A stretch of 64,000 nucleotides of DNA from Sphingobacterium kitahiroshimense (GCF_025961315.1 NZ_JAOQNK010000001.1:1-64000); one strand, 5' to 3'; positions 1 to 8,707 are shown, counted from the stretch's first letter. Notes: generated from the sequence alone by a model not told the origin. A program made the numbers and translations.

Positions 1-306
1 AATGATGCTGTTATTGGACGCATCTAATACAAGTACTTCACTGTTATATCTTTTTTCCCCCATAAAGCTTATGATTATCCTATATGAACCCAAAGAAATC
101 GGAACAAATTGGAAACTCCCATTTTTTTTAGTCTGTTTAATTTGGACTATCGAAGAATCGCTTGTAGCATAAAGACTTACGGTAGCTCCCTCTACAAAAT
201 CCCCTTTCCTATTGACAACACTACCTGAAATACCCGTAGAGACCTGGGCTACTATCTGTGTAGTTGTAATCAGTATGACTATTATTGTTATTATAAATTG
301 TTTCAT
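1..306 (-). CDS. Outer-membrane protein, carboxypeptidase-regulatory-like N-terminus (partial)
   Basis: The first 102 codons of a minus-strand gene that runs off the left edge. The ATG at 306 opens a hydrophobic signal peptide of about 20 residues ending near AQV. A short beta-sandwich follows with the pattern GISGSVVNRKGD, EGATVSLY and GSFQFVPISLGSY, which is the usual N-terminal carboxypeptidase-regulatory-like (or CNA-B-like) domain of Bacteroidota outer-membrane barrels and TonB-dependent receptors. The barrel would lie outside the window. It starts about 80 bp downstream of the M56 peptidase gene on the same strand, and BlaI / M56 peptidase / such an outer-membrane protein is a recurring Bacteroidota gene order. 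The specific substrate cannot be told. Confidence 0.6.
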   Translation of the reverse strand, partial: MKQFIITIIVILITTTQIVAQVSTGISGSVVNRKGDFVEGATVSLYATSDSSIVQIKQTKKNGSFQFVPISLGSYRIIISFMGEKRYNSEVLVLDASNNSII

Positions 307-387
307 TTAGGATGTTGTTGCGTTTAAATTTTGGACATAGGTATTCCATCCCGCTAAAAGCAGGTGACAATACCAGTAGTGAGAAGC

Positions 388-1689
388 TTAGTTAATACTT
401 ACAGATTGCGTATAATTGAGTCGGTCTGACGGGTTTTGGACATATTTATTTAATATATACTGATGTAACTTTGCACTTTGTTTTTCATCATTGATATATA
501 GAGCCTTATTCGTAATTCGAATGGTAAATTTGTTTTTATTAGGTATTAATTTTCGGTTCATTAAGTCCGCTACCATTTCCTTACCCTTTACGCGTTCACC
601 CTTTATCGGTTTTGATTGATCATTTATACTTGTTGGTGCTTCAGTATAACGGGAGGGAGGAGTTATGGTAAATGCTGCCGTGATTAGTAATGTACATACG
701 AAACATACTGTTATAATCAATCTTTCGATCAGATTTAGAGATGATTTTTTAGTTCCTATTATTCTTTTTACCCGATTTAATAGAGATCCACCATCTCCTG
801 TCAATGCCATACTCCATGTAGGAGTTAATTCTTGGTATTCTTCACACGCTACGAGTGCTTGGATATATTCAAGTTTGTTACCCGTTATTGTAACAGCTAT
901 ATCATCGCAACAATTTTCACGTTCTTCTCTGATCAACGATGAAATCCATAAAACAGCAGGATTGTAAAACAACACAATTTCCGTAAAACTTTGCAGTAGA
1001 TTCATCAGAAAGTCTTTTCTGTATATATGGGCTAGCTCATGTGCTATAATAGCTTCTACCTGCTGTACGGGTAGCCTATTTATTAAACCAATCGGCATTA
1101 GGATAACAGGTTTTAAATGTCCTATAACCATTGGCACCTGTGCAAGCCCCGATTCGACCAAAGAAATGGTTCTAGTTACACCAATTCTTTTGCAGAGCGC
1201 AGTCATTGTTTGGAGCCAATAAGCATCCGCTGGAACAATATTAGTTTTTTTAAGCTTATATATAGTATGCATACCAGTTGCCATTCGCACAGCCTTTATA
1301 CATATCACAAAAAACCAGATTAGGACAAGGAATATATAATAATCCGTCAGATTGTTTATTGCACTAAAGCCCGAACTCGTGGCATACTGCATATAATCTG
1401 TTTCTTCTATCACATTTCCAGTATGTGTCGTTTTAGGGGTACTTCCCAATATATTATCTGCTACATTAAACTGATGTATGAATGTCAATAACGTAATTGC
1501 GGTGAATAAAATCAATGCTCCAGAGAGTAATGTATACCGAATGCGTGCAGTGGTATAAGATCTCAATAATAAAATTATTCCTCCAAATAATGCAATTATG
1601 ACACCTTGCCATAATGAATGTATGATGGTATTTCCTATAGCTCTTATTAAGAGATCAACAAATGTTGTATTTAGTGATGAAAGTTCCAT
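388..1689 (-). CDS. M56 family membrane metallopeptidase (BlaR1/MecR1-like)
   Basis: Predicted integral-membrane zinc protease that would relay a signal by cleaving the BlaI-type repressor. Hydrophobic segments occur near residues 18-43, 53-72, 117-135 and 325-345. The zinc motif is HELAH at 217-221, and the downstream REERENCCDD around 254-263 supplies the expected third ligand. At 433 residues it has the peptidase and membrane core but only about 90 residues after the last membrane segment. That is too short for the penicillin-binding sensor domain of staphylococcal BlaR1, so beta-lactam sensing is not implied. It starts 31 bp after the BlaI-like gene, consistent with one transcript. Family is certain; the inducing signal is unknown. 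Confidence 0.88.
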   Translation of the reverse strand: MELSSLNTTFVDLLIRAIGNTIIHSLWQGVIIALFGGIILLLRSYTTARIRYTLLSGALILFTAITLLTFIHQFNVADNILGSTPKTTHTGNVIEETDYMQYATSSGFSAINNLTDYYIFLVLIWFFVICIKAVRMATGMHTIYKLKKTNIVPADAYWLQTMTALCKRIGVTRTISLVESGLAQVPMVIGHLKPVILMPIGLINRLPVQQVEAIIAHELAHIYRKDFLMNLLQSFTEIVLFYNPAVLWISSLIREERENCCDDIAVTITGNKLEYIQALVACEEYQELTPTWSMALTGDGGSLLNRVKRIIGTKKSSLNLIERLIITVCFVCTLLITAAFTITPPSRYTEAPTSINDQSKPIKGERVKGKEMVADLMNRKLIPNKNKFTIRITNKALYINDEKQSAKLHQYILNKYVQNPSDRLNYTQSVSIN

Positions 1690-1719
1690 AATTCCTGATT
1701 TTTAAGTTATCATTTAATA

Positions 1720-2100
1720 TTATTTATTATCTTCAAGATTCTCGATTAAATTTTTGATAGCTTGAAGATCCTCTTGAGAAGTTTTTTTATTTCCCAGTAA
1801 CTGCATCACCAAGTTGCTCGCTGATCCCTGATAAATAGTTTTTACAAAGCTATCCAGTAAATTACTCTTTGTTGTTTCCTCCTCTTCGACCACGTGGTAT
1901 ATATGCTTCATTTGACTTTCATCTCTCTTTAATAGTCCTTTTTCAGTCATGATCTGCATCAGTTTTAAAGTAGAAGTATAGTTTACCGGTCGTTCTTCAT
2001 TAATTGCCTCATTGATCTGTCTTACAGTAGAAGGCCCTAATTTCCATAGCGCTCGAAGTATTTCAAGTTCTGCTTTAGTTGGTTCATTTTTTTGGTTCAT
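1720..2100 (-). CDS. BlaI/MecI/CopY family transcriptional repressor
   Basis: Winged-helix repressor of about 126 residues, normal for the family. I chose the ATG at 2100 (MNQKNEPTKAELEIL) rather than the upstream in-frame start at 2154, because the family begins directly at this helix and the 54-bp extension overlaps the promoter-like region. The N-terminal half is the DNA-binding domain (LRALWKLGPSTVRQINEAI, then the YTSTLKLMQIMTEKGLL recognition region); the C-terminal third is the helical dimerisation arm. The family is inactivated by cleavage by the partner M56 protease, encoded just downstream. Probably represses itself, the protease and perhaps the outer-membrane gene at the window edge. 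Confidence 0.88.
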   Translation of the reverse strand: MNQKNEPTKAELEILRALWKLGPSTVRQINEAINEERPVNYTSTLKLMQIMTEKGLLKRDESQMKHIYHVVEEEETTKSNLLDSFVKTIYQGSASNLVMQLLGNKKTSQEDLQAIKNLIENLEDNK

Positions 2101-2124
2101 ATTGGGTTTATTATTTTTTACATT

Positions 2125-2176
2125 ATAAAGGTAGGAAAAATTTCGTACGAACAAAACTTTATCTTAAATATTTAAG
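2125..2176 (-). promoter_or_regulatory. Candidate promoter/operator of the BlaI-M56 operon
   Basis: Read on the minus strand, a TTG, an approximately 18-bp spacer and TACCTTTA resemble the Bacteroidota -33/-7 promoter (TTG / TAnnTTTG) upstream of the 2100 start. A perfect 10-bp palindrome TTCGTACGAA (2142-2151) lies inside the spacer, and a perfect 14-bp palindrome CTTAAATATTTAAG (2163-2176) lies just upstream. Placement between promoter elements suits an autoregulatory operator, but neither palindrome is the classic TACA/TGTA BlaI box. Confidence 0.35.
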
Positions 2177-2290
2177 TCTGCCTATGTCAAAATATTACTA
2201 AAGGTGTGTAAGTTAGCGTAGAAAAAATTAGAAGGATTCTATGCAGTAAAATCGAAAAACTGAAATAGAACATCGTTCTAAAATATACAG

Positions 2291-2321
2291 AACCGTTTGG
2301 GATGACCAAGCGGTTTTTTTA
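2291..2321 (+). terminator. Rho-independent terminator-like hairpin
   Basis: AACCGTTTGG pairs with CCAAGCGGTT (one G-U pair) around a 5-nt loop and runs into seven T. It is oriented for plus-strand transcription, but no intact plus-strand gene is seen upstream, so it may be a leftover of a lost gene. The rest of the 2155-2532 gap holds only the promoter region above and nothing else recognisable. Confidence 0.55.
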
Positions 2322-2532
2322 TGACTTTGTTGTAGACGTGTGGGTAGTTTTATTGCATTGATCAATGTTTTCTGTATGGTGTAGTAGGAGTGTTTACAAA
2401 GATTTTTGTAACTTCATTTCTAAGCACAGGATTTTGGTATTCGTGTATATATTTTTGGCAATCATTTAGCAGGCAGAAACCATATCTTTTGTATACTTTT
2501 CTAATTCCAAACTCACGTTAATAAAAATTTAA

Positions 2533-3423
2533 ATGGGCTTAAAAACTTTTGATATTTCATCATTAACGCAAACGGAAATACAAAGTTATTTGCACGCTGC
2601 CATTGCACCCCGCCCGATATGCTTCGCATCCTCTATTGATAAAAACGGCAAGATTAATCTAAGTCCGTTTAGTTTTTTTAATGTTGTCAGTATGAATCCT
2701 CCGATATGCGTTTTTTCGGTGACAAGCAGGGCTCGGGATAACAGCAATAAGCATACGCTTGAAAACGTTTTGGAAATACCTGAATGTGTGATTAATATTG
2801 TGAGCTATAATATGGTTCAACAGACCTATTTAACAAGCACCGACTATCCAAAAGAAGTAAATGAGTTTTTAAAAGCAGGGTTTACTGAACTGCCTTCAGA
2901 AACGGTAAAACCACCCAGAGTAGCAGAATCTAACATTCAATTGGAATGTGCTGTGAATGATGTAATATCGTTAGGGAGAAACGGAGGAGCAGGTAATTTG
3001 ATTATTGCTGAAGTAAAACGCATTCATATCAATGAAGATATTTTGGATGATAATGGTAAATTAGACCCTCATAAAATGGATCTGGTGGCTCGTTTAGGTG
3101 GTGATTGGTATTGTAGGGTAACCAGCGACAGTTTATTTAAAATAGCCAAACCCATAGATAATGGAGGAGTAGGTATCGGCATAGATGCTTTTCCTCAACA
3201 GATTAAAAACTCCAGCGTATTAACCGGGAATAATTTGGGTTTATTGGCACTTGTTAAATCGCTGCCTTCAGATGAGGAGGTAGAAGCCTTTAGTAAAACT
3301 GATGAAGTAAAAGAGCTGCTTAATACCAATATCAAGAATCGCACGGTGCTCCTGCAATTAAAAGCTCAGCAATTGTTAGATAATGGACGTGTAATGGATG
3401 CATGGAAAGTGCTGCTGATGTAA
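2533..3423 (+). CDS. Flavin reductase-like, FMN-binding split-barrel protein
   Basis: 296-residue cytoplasmic protein of the flavin reductase/flavoredoxin-like family. The N-terminal two thirds form the FMN-binding split barrel: AIAPRPICFAS near residues 23-33, NLSPFSFFNVVSMNPPICVFS around 41-62, then SRARDNSNKHTLEN. These are the phosphate- and isoalloxazine-contacting segments typical of the family. The C-terminal ~70 residues are an extra helical extension seen in Bacteroidota members. It would reduce free flavin or bind FMN for an unknown partner; no oxygenase lies nearby. Stands alone between the BlaI promoter and the toxin/immunity array, so the context gives no pathway. Confidence 0.8.
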   Translation: MGLKTFDISSLTQTEIQSYLHAAIAPRPICFASSIDKNGKINLSPFSFFNVVSMNPPICVFSVTSRARDNSNKHTLENVLEIPECVINIVSYNMVQQTYLTSTDYPKEVNEFLKAGFTELPSETVKPPRVAESNIQLECAVNDVISLGRNGGAGNLIIAEVKRIHINEDILDDNGKLDPHKMDLVARLGGDWYCRVTSDSLFKIAKPIDNGGVGIGIDAFPQQIKNSSVLTGNNLGLLALVKSLPSDEEVEAFSKTDEVKELLNTNIKNRTVLLQLKAQQLLDNGRVMDAWKVLLM

Positions 3424-3677
3424 CCAAAATGGCCTTTCATTTCCATTTTAAAATGCTATCATTACAATTATTAATGTTCTTAACTTACACTGTCGAATAA
3501 GTTATCAACTCCAATCTTAATTATTTAAGATCAATAGGTCCTATGGGTGCCAAAATGGATCCTCAATTTTATGGAAATCAGATGCAGATAAAAATTGCAG
3601 ACAAGTTTTAGATATACAACTATTTTATTACCCATGGGCAATTGCCTCCAGGAAATAAAATTTTTAGATAATTATTT

Positions 3678-4136
3678 ATGCATTTTAATATAAGCTTAAT
3701 AATGGATGCAGGATCTAATCATAAATTAGATCTTGTTAGCGATCTTCAAAAAAAATTAAAAATTTTTTTTGAAGGAAGATTTTATGGTTCAGACCTAGAA
3801 AGTTATGTTATCGGTTTTACAAGTGTTTTAACCCCTCCAGGTTTTGAGCATCTTTTTAAAGCCAAGAAACCTTTGTACGTTCGTGATAAAACAACAAAAA
3901 ACAGATTTACAGGAGAGATGCAGAGAATGGTAAAATTATTCATTGATAACATTGTTTTAACTTCTGATGAGTATGAAAGTTTTGTTTCCGGCAACGATTA
4001 TGATAGTATGGAACTTTTAAAAACTAGAATATTGGAGTCCTTATCAAATTTAGATAAGCTGCCCAAGGCTGTAAAAGATTTTGATAAAGAAAAGTTCAAA
4101 ATGGACATGAAAGCTTGTTTATATGATTCTGTTTAG
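3678..4136 (+). CDS. Imm44-like immunity protein
   Basis: 152-residue protein with no signal peptide or membrane segment. The FFEGRFYGSDLESYVIGF segment near residues 35-52 resembles the conserved core of the Imm44 family of polymorphic-toxin immunity proteins, and a second gene here (4991-5380) has the matching FFEEQYYGSSLDCVAIVL segment. It would neutralise a cognate Rhs/CDI-type toxin in the cytoplasm. No intact toxin gene precedes it: the 254 bp upstream contain only short broken reading frames that may be toxin remains. Family assignment is from remembered pattern, not a search. Confidence 0.55.
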   Translation: MHFNISLIMDAGSNHKLDLVSDLQKKLKIFFEGRFYGSDLESYVIGFTSVLTPPGFEHLFKAKKPLYVRDKTTKNRFTGEMQRMVKLFIDNIVLTSDEYESFVSGNDYDSMELLKTRILESLSNLDKLPKAVKDFDKEKFKMDMKACLYDSV

Positions 4137-4192
4137 ATATATGTAATAAGTGGCAAGTACTACTTTCATTTTTTTTTTAAATGAAAGTATAA

Positions 4193-4288
4193 ATTTATAC
4201 CACACGACCAAATACTACTATTTCTACTCCATTGCAAACTTTAATGGAGGCAAGAAAAATAATTCATAAACATATTCCAGTTAAATAG
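4193..4288 (+). pseudogene. Remnant of a polymorphic toxin C-terminus
   Basis: A 31-codon open stretch ending in TAG, with no plausible start, reading TTRPNTTISTPLQTLMEARK. It has the look of the extreme C-terminus of an Rhs-type toxin and ends 6 bp before the HEAT-repeat gene, the spacing expected of a toxin tip followed by its immunity gene. Everything upstream of it is gone. Toxin identity cannot be given. Confidence 0.35.
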
Positions 4289-4294
4289 ATAGTC

Positions 4295-4987
4295 ATGAAT
4301 TTGAACATACATGAATTGAATGAGAAATTTAAAGAATTAATCACTAAACCACTTAAATCTAGTGAAGATTTAAAATTAAAAGAAGAAATAAGAATTGCTT
4401 TAGAAAAATCTTTAAGAGAGGAGCTCGCAGAATTAGTGAACGACCTTAATTCAATAGGAATTAAAATAAATTCTGTATGGGACTTGGTTAATACAAATGA
4501 ACGATATCCTGATGCTATCCCAATTCTATTAGATCACCTACAAAAAGATTATCATGAAAGAAATATAGAAGGAATAATAAGGGCATTAGCTGTAAAGGAA
4601 GCAAAAGGAAAGGCAACTCCTTATTTAATCACTATGTATCACCAAATCCCTAAAGATAATGATTCATTACGTTGGGCTATTGGCAATACTATAGATATGA
4701 CAATTACTCAAGATGACGTCAAGAGCATTTTACCAATCGTTCAGGATAAAACAAACAGAACCTCAAGACAGATGTTTGTTTTCGCTTTAGGGAAAATTAA
4801 ATCTGCAGAAGTAGAAGATGTACTAATAAATTTGCTTAATGATGATGAAGTAGTTGCTCACGCTTTAATAGCACTTGGAAAAATTAAATCACAAAAAGCA
4901 AAAGATAAAATAGCAATATTGACAGATCACCCTAAACCTCTCGTAAGAAAGGAAGCTCAAAAAGCATTAAAAAAAATAATAAAATAA
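4295..4987 (+). CDS. HEAT-repeat protein, probable immunity protein
   Basis: 230 residues, cytoplasmic. After an N-terminal helical region (1-75) it shows several HEAT/PBS-lyase-like repeats: YPDAIPILLDHLQK, KGKATPYLITMYHQIP, RQMFVFALGKIKSAEVEDVLINLL and VAHALIALGKIKSQKAKDKI. HEAT proteins are frequent immunity proteins in polymorphic toxin loci because the superhelix can wrap a toxin domain. It directly follows a toxin-tip remnant and is followed 3 bp later by an Imm44-like gene, so the two may be co-transcribed. A general scaffold role remains possible; the immunity role is inferred from context. Confidence 0.6.
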   Translation: MNLNIHELNEKFKELITKPLKSSEDLKLKEEIRIALEKSLREELAELVNDLNSIGIKINSVWDLVNTNERYPDAIPILLDHLQKDYHERNIEGIIRALAVKEAKGKATPYLITMYHQIPKDNDSLRWAIGNTIDMTITQDDVKSILPIVQDKTNRTSRQMFVFALGKIKSAEVEDVLINLLNDDEVVAHALIALGKIKSQKAKDKIAILTDHPKPLVRKEAQKALKKIIK

Positions 4988-4990
4988 AAT

Positions 4991-5380
4991 ATGAAATTAT
5001 TTTTAACAAGTGATAGTGATTGGGAAGCAAAAATTAATAGCATAACTAATCTACTTTATGAAACTGATTATACTCATTTTTTTGAAGAGCAATATTATGG
5101 TAGTTCTTTGGATTGTGTAGCGATCGTGCTAATGTGTCAAGATCCGAGTCTGAATCTAAAGCAAAGAATTAGACTGTCAAAAAAGGAGAAGACTATTTAC
5201 ATGGATATTATGCTTGATCTAAACCAATTTTTGAAAATTGAACAGAAGGAACGAAAGAAAATCGTAGTTGAAAAGCTGATTAATGAGGTTCCTGTTATAA
5301 TTAGGAAATATAAATTGGAAGATTTTGACATCCTAAAGTTTGAATCAGATTTAAAGAAGTGGATGATAAAAATCTTATAA
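4991..5380 (+). CDS. Imm44-like immunity protein, second copy
   Basis: 129-residue soluble protein. Segment FFEEQYYGSSLDCVAIVL (residues 30-47) parallels FFEGRFYGSDLESYVIGF of the gene at 3678-4136, and both end in a similar lysine-rich helix (DILKFESDLKK versus DKEKFKMDMKA). The two are divergent relatives rather than a recent duplication. It follows the HEAT gene after only 3 bp, so translation is probably coupled. Likely protects against a toxin variant whose gene is now lost. The 340 bp downstream (5381-5704) hold no convincing gene. Confidence 0.5.
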   Translation: MKLFLTSDSDWEAKINSITNLLYETDYTHFFEEQYYGSSLDCVAIVLMCQDPSLNLKQRIRLSKKEKTIYMDIMLDLNQFLKIEQKERKKIVVEKLINEVPVIIRKYKLEDFDILKFESDLKKWMIKIL

Positions 5381-5704
5381 GTAGAAGTATCGTTTATGAG
5401 TGAAGTTTTTTAAGGTTTTTATATTTATTAAATGTTTGAAAAATGGTAAGTCTTCAAAAACAGGGAAGTTTACCCTGTCACTACTGCAATTTTTATGGTA
5501 GTATTTGTCGGAATGGTATCTAATGCAAATTAGTTTCTTCACAATTGGGATATTCTGTGAGATATGATTGTACACGGAGCAATGTTCAGTTGAATCCGAG
5601 GATGCTTAATTCAAGTAATAATCAAGACAGTAAGGATTGAATTGCTAATAATTCAGGACTCGCAGAAAAAATAGGCTGGATGATAAAGGATAGCCTGATA
5701 CTAA

Positions 5705-5947
5705 TGCTCAGTAACAACTACCAATGTACATGGACCTGATGGAAGTGTGCAAAAAGAATATAGTAAAGGGCATGGGAAAAGTTGGTCTATTGAAAGTGAG
5801 AGGGATGATCACGTGCATGATCATAAACCAAAACCCAATCCTCATCCAAATGACCTTAAACCATCTGAAAGACAACAGGGAAGAACTCCAAAAAAGGACG
5901 AATTAGAGAAGGATCAAAAAAGACAAAAAGAACGTCAAGATAATTGA
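5705..5947 (+). pseudogene. Polymorphic toxin C-terminal fragment
   Basis: Open frame of 80 codons without an appropriate start. It begins near NVHGPDGSVQKEYSKGHGKS, a linker typical of Rhs repeat-to-toxin junctions, and continues into a His/Lys/Pro-rich then highly charged tail (DDHVHDHKPKPNPHPNDL, ending KRQKERQDN). The stop lies 9 bp before the next gene, the usual toxin-immunity spacing. The N-terminal Rhs part is missing. The activity of the tail is unknown. Confidence 0.45.
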
Positions 5948-5956
5948 AGAAGTAAT

Positions 5957-6319
5957 ATGGAATATTTAGCAAAAGATGATAAATTAATGGATATTTTAGT
6001 AAATCAAGCATATTTGCCAAATGCTGTAATATCCAGCATTAATATATGTTTGATAGACGAGATCCTATGTGTAGAAGTATATTTTAAAATTCATAATTCG
6101 AAAGCAAATGAATTGAAAATCATATTTCAGGTTGTCAAAGAATATGGATTTAATTATAGTTCTATGTCTTATTTTTACAACATAGAAATGTTTAAACTTT
6201 TAAAATGTGATGGATTTTATTATATAAGTTTTGATCCATATGAAGATGACCTTGAGAAAAGATCGGCAATGGATAATGATTTAATATTATTTGAACATTT
6301 TAAAGCTTACTCAGCTTAA
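5957..6319 (+). CDS. Putative immunity protein, unknown family
   Basis: 120-residue soluble acidic protein without signal peptide or membrane segment. I do not recognise a named family. It alternates strands and helices (SSINICLIDEILCVEVYF, then YNIEMFKLLKC, then FYYISFDPYEDD), a small alpha/beta fold common to immunity proteins. It begins 9 bp after the toxin-tail fragment at 5705-5947, which is the only reason for the immunity call. Confidence 0.45.
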   Translation: MEYLAKDDKLMDILVNQAYLPNAVISSINICLIDEILCVEVYFKIHNSKANELKIIFQVVKEYGFNYSSMSYFYNIEMFKLLKCDGFYYISFDPYEDDLEKRSAMDNDLILFEHFKAYSA

Positions 6320-6420
6320 GCGGAATTATTTCAATTATATTCGAATCCAGCAGCTTTAGAGCGAACTACTTTCTATTTCAATGGAAAAGTAATACCTAGT
6401 CCATTTTAAAACGATAAATT

Positions 6421-6819
6421 ATGAGCAAAGAAATTTTTAAATCAAATAAATATTTTACAGTTTTTGACTTTGTAATTAGTCATGGTCAATTATTGTTAAG
6501 AGCCAGTAAGGATGAGGATAATTTTAAGAATATCGATATCATATTTTTTGGCACGAGATATATTCAATTATTCACATCTTTATCTGGTTTATCAATTAGT
6601 TTGGTAGAGAACAATAAAGAAATCATTAACTACTCCACGGTAAATTCTTTTTTGAGTACTAACGAAAATTATTTATTTGAGATAGAAACTAAAAATGAAA
6701 AATACTATGTCGGCGCTTCTTACTTTAAAGTATATGAGAATGAATTGGAATTTAACGAAACTAGTTTAGGATTGAACGAAATTAAAGGAAGAGAAAAGGA
6801 AATAGCAGGAAGTTGCTAA
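6421..6819 (+). CDS. Putative immunity protein, unknown family
   Basis: 132-residue protein, predicted cytoplasmic and mostly beta strand (FDFVISHGQLLLRASK, NIDIIFFGTRYIQLF, LSGLSISLVENN, YLFEIETKNEKYYVG). No catalytic motif or membrane segment. The family is known to me only as short hypothetical proteins beside Rhs or WXG toxin genes. It overlaps by a few bases the beginning of the toxin remnant that precedes the next immunity gene, so genes in this array have been joined by recombination. Confidence 0.45.
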   Translation: MSKEIFKSNKYFTVFDFVISHGQLLLRASKDEDNFKNIDIIFFGTRYIQLFTSLSGLSISLVENNKEIINYSTVNSFLSTNENYLFEIETKNEKYYVGASYFKVYENELEFNETSLGLNEIKGREKEIAGSC

Positions 6820-7108
6820 CAGAGGTACATTTTATTTAGGTATGTCTAATGCAATCGGATTTGGAGAATATAGCATTCAACAACTTCAAAAAATAGTGCC
6901 ACAATTGAGGAGTGCCGCAAATCAACTATATAATAATCTTAATTCAACATTAACAAGAACTGGTGCATGACCTGGTCAGGCAGATAATGTATTAATGCAT
7001 ATTACCAATAACGGGAAAATGCTAGTTACAAAATTAAATGGGGAATTCATTGCAGTAATTAACAAGACTTCAAACTCACATTATGTGAAAGCAATACCAA
7101 TTAAATAA
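6806..7108 (+). pseudogene. Toxin C-terminal fragment with an internal stop
   Basis: A continuous frame reads NRGTFYLGMSNAIGFGEYS, then helical IQQLQKIVPQLRSAANQL, then an in-frame TGA at 6968-6970, then QADNVLMHITNNGKMLV and HYVKAIPIK before TAA at 7106. The piece keeps the sequence style of an Rhs/CDI toxin tip, has no start codon and carries a nonsense mutation, so it is dead. It ends 4 bp before the gene at 7113, which is therefore probably its immunity gene. Confidence 0.5.
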
Positions 7109-7112
7109 GTAG

Positions 7113-7646
7113 ATGACAGAATTTAAAGAGCTAATTGGACAGAAAGTTGAAAAATTATATCTTATAATATGGCCTCCTTTCGGAGAACAAGAACTAAGTG
7201 ATATTGATGTTTCATTTGGTTTTATTTTCCAGAGTAACAATAACAAATTATGTGTTATCAGTGTTGATAAAGATGAATTGTGGTTTCCTCATATTTTATA
7301 TCAATCATTACCTCAAAACGAATATGATGGTGGAGATTATAATCAAAGAATAAAGATGTGGATGAAAGGAGAAGATGATAATTTTATAATTGATAAAGAA
7401 TATTATGATGTAACAAAATGTGAAATGTTTGAGAATATTATTGGTTCTGAAATTATTGATATAAAATTACTTTTCATCGAGTATAATGTAGAGCCTTTTG
7501 GAATAAAACTGATCTTTAATAATGATTATATTATTTCTATGCCAAATTCGGACGGTAATACAATAGAAACAAGGATATTCAATAAAAATAATGGAATTGA
7601 AACTTTTAAACACTTAGGAAATGTAATTTATTCAAAATTGGATTAA
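7113..7646 (+). CDS. Putative immunity protein, unknown family
   Basis: 177-residue soluble acidic protein (VEKLYLIIWPPFGEQELSD, FGFIFQSNNNKLCVISVDKD, IGSEIIDIKLLFIEYN, GIKLIFNNDYIISMPNS). The beta-rich pattern with strongly acidic stretches is common for immunity proteins that bind basic nuclease or NAD-hydrolase toxins, but no family name can be given. It starts 4 bp after a broken toxin tip, so translation was probably coupled to the toxin when it was intact. The 230 bp that follow contain no gene apart from the short repeat at 7797. Confidence 0.5.
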   Translation: MTEFKELIGQKVEKLYLIIWPPFGEQELSDIDVSFGFIFQSNNNKLCVISVDKDELWFPHILYQSLPQNEYDGGDYNQRIKMWMKGEDDNFIIDKEYYDVTKCEMFENIIGSEIIDIKLLFIEYNVEPFGIKLIFNNDYIISMPNSDGNTIETRIFNKNNGIETFKHLGNVIYSKLD

Positions 7647-7796
7647 TAACGTTTGGAAATTGAACAAAAGGTTAATGAAAGACTATTTTTTGCATGTTAA
7701 GTTGCTTTCTGTTTATTAGTGTTGTTTACAGAATGTCGGAAATAGAGATAAGGAAGTGTTATATTAGAAGTGAGCGCTTAATAATGTAAAGGAGAA

Positions 7797-7830
7797 ACCT
7801 CCTCCCAAAAAACTGAACATTTTAAAAGTA
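7797..7830. repeat. Array repeat, copy 1
   Basis: A 34-bp sequence beginning ACCTCCTCCC and ending CATTTTAAAAGTA recurs almost unchanged at 8956-8988. Both copies flank toxin or Rhs remnants, so they are likely duplicated edges of an ancestral Rhs cassette. Confidence 0.55.
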
Positions 7831-7876
7831 GAAAATTGATAAAAATACGAGCGATCAAGATTTATTTAATGGCTAG

Positions 7877-8208
7877 GAGTGTAACTCGAACTGTGCCATT
7901 GGATTAAAAACTTAAAAACCGCGTTCCAGTTTGAGCCTATCTCCAAATTTAATATAAAGTTGGGATATAGTCAAGCCCCAGTTGTGCACTGGCATTGTCT
8001 ACTTTTTAGAGTCAATAATGAAGTTACCGATTATGATTGGAATTCGGGAGGTGGTAAAGTTCGAAATACTTTAATCCAAGTCGAGCGAGCCAGAACGGGA
8101 TTGGCAGATGGAATGGGCTTTAGGACATATTATTATGGTACAGGGACATTAAACGAGAAACGAATTTTTAGACCACAGTATCCTAAAGTAGGTGAATCAA
8201 AATTTTGA
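7877..8208 (+). pseudogene. Toxin tip fragment, possibly papain-like, frameshifted
   Basis: Two overlapping frames together read a toxin-like tail. The first frame gives ECNSNCAIGLKT at 7877-7912, an NCxxC-like cysteine box, and then stops. The next frame continues with TAFQFEPISKFNIKLGYSQ and VVHWHCLLFRVNNEVTDYD, a candidate His/Asp region, and ends KRIFRPQYPKVGESKF. The order cysteine box, then WHCLL, then DYDW is reminiscent of papain-fold (Tox-PL-like) deamidase or protease toxins; this is a weak call. A frameshift near 7912 and the missing start make it a pseudogene. Its stop is 4 bp before the lipoprotein at 8213. Confidence 0.4.
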
Positions 8209-8212
8209 TAAG

Positions 8213-8704
8213 ATGAAGATATTTATAACAACTCTTATTTTTATGACATTGTTTTCGTGTTCAAATAGTGAGAAGAATAATTTAGGCAATGGATTTCACA
8301 TCATGAAAGGCGATAGAGAAGAAGATGACGTGGTGGTTTATTGTAAGGAGAAGGATAATAGTGGTTGCTTTGCAGGTGTATATATTGTGCCAAGTTACGA
8401 TCTACATTATGACTCGATAGGTAAGTTTCATGTACATGTCCTAGGTGCTGCTGTAAGTAACAACGTAATAGCTGTAGAAACTTTTAATAAATTTATCGCA
8501 GATACAAATTATTGGTTCATAAATAAATCTTTAAGTTTTCATTTGGATACGTGCGTTGTTGATTGTGAAAAGAGCATTAATAAATATTGTGAAGGCCCTT
8601 TTAACAAAGAAAGAGCTCTTGAGTATTTAGGCGCGAAAAAAATCAAATTGAAAAAAATGTATGGACATTCAAAAATATTTTCCGATTATATGAAAGGTAT
8701 GTAA
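8213..8704 (+). CDS. Lipoprotein, probable periplasmic immunity protein
   Basis: I chose the ATG at 8213 over the upstream TTG-type start, because it opens a clean lipoprotein signal (MKIFITTLIFMTLFSC) with the lipid-anchored cysteine in LFSCS. The mature part of about 145 residues has several cysteines (VVYCKEKDNSGCFAG, DTCVVDCEKS, KYCEGPF) that could form disulphides in the periplasm. It follows the papain-like toxin remnant after 4 bp. Exported lipoprotein immunity proteins occur beside toxins that act in, or pass through, the periplasm. Its stop is followed in the same frame by a remnant of an Rhs core. Confidence 0.55.
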   Translation: MKIFITTLIFMTLFSCSNSEKNNLGNGFHIMKGDREEDDVVVYCKEKDNSGCFAGVYIVPSYDLHYDSIGKFHVHVLGAAVSNNVIAVETFNKFIADTNYWFINKSLSFHLDTCVVDCEKSINKYCEGPFNKERALEYLGAKKIKLKKMYGHSKIFSDYMKGM

Positions 8705-8707
8705 TTT

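Noticed and set aside
388..2100. Beta-lactamase regulatory system
   Set aside because: BlaI and M56 proteins are present, but the peptidase lacks a penicillin-binding domain and there is no beta-lactamase gene next to them in the window.
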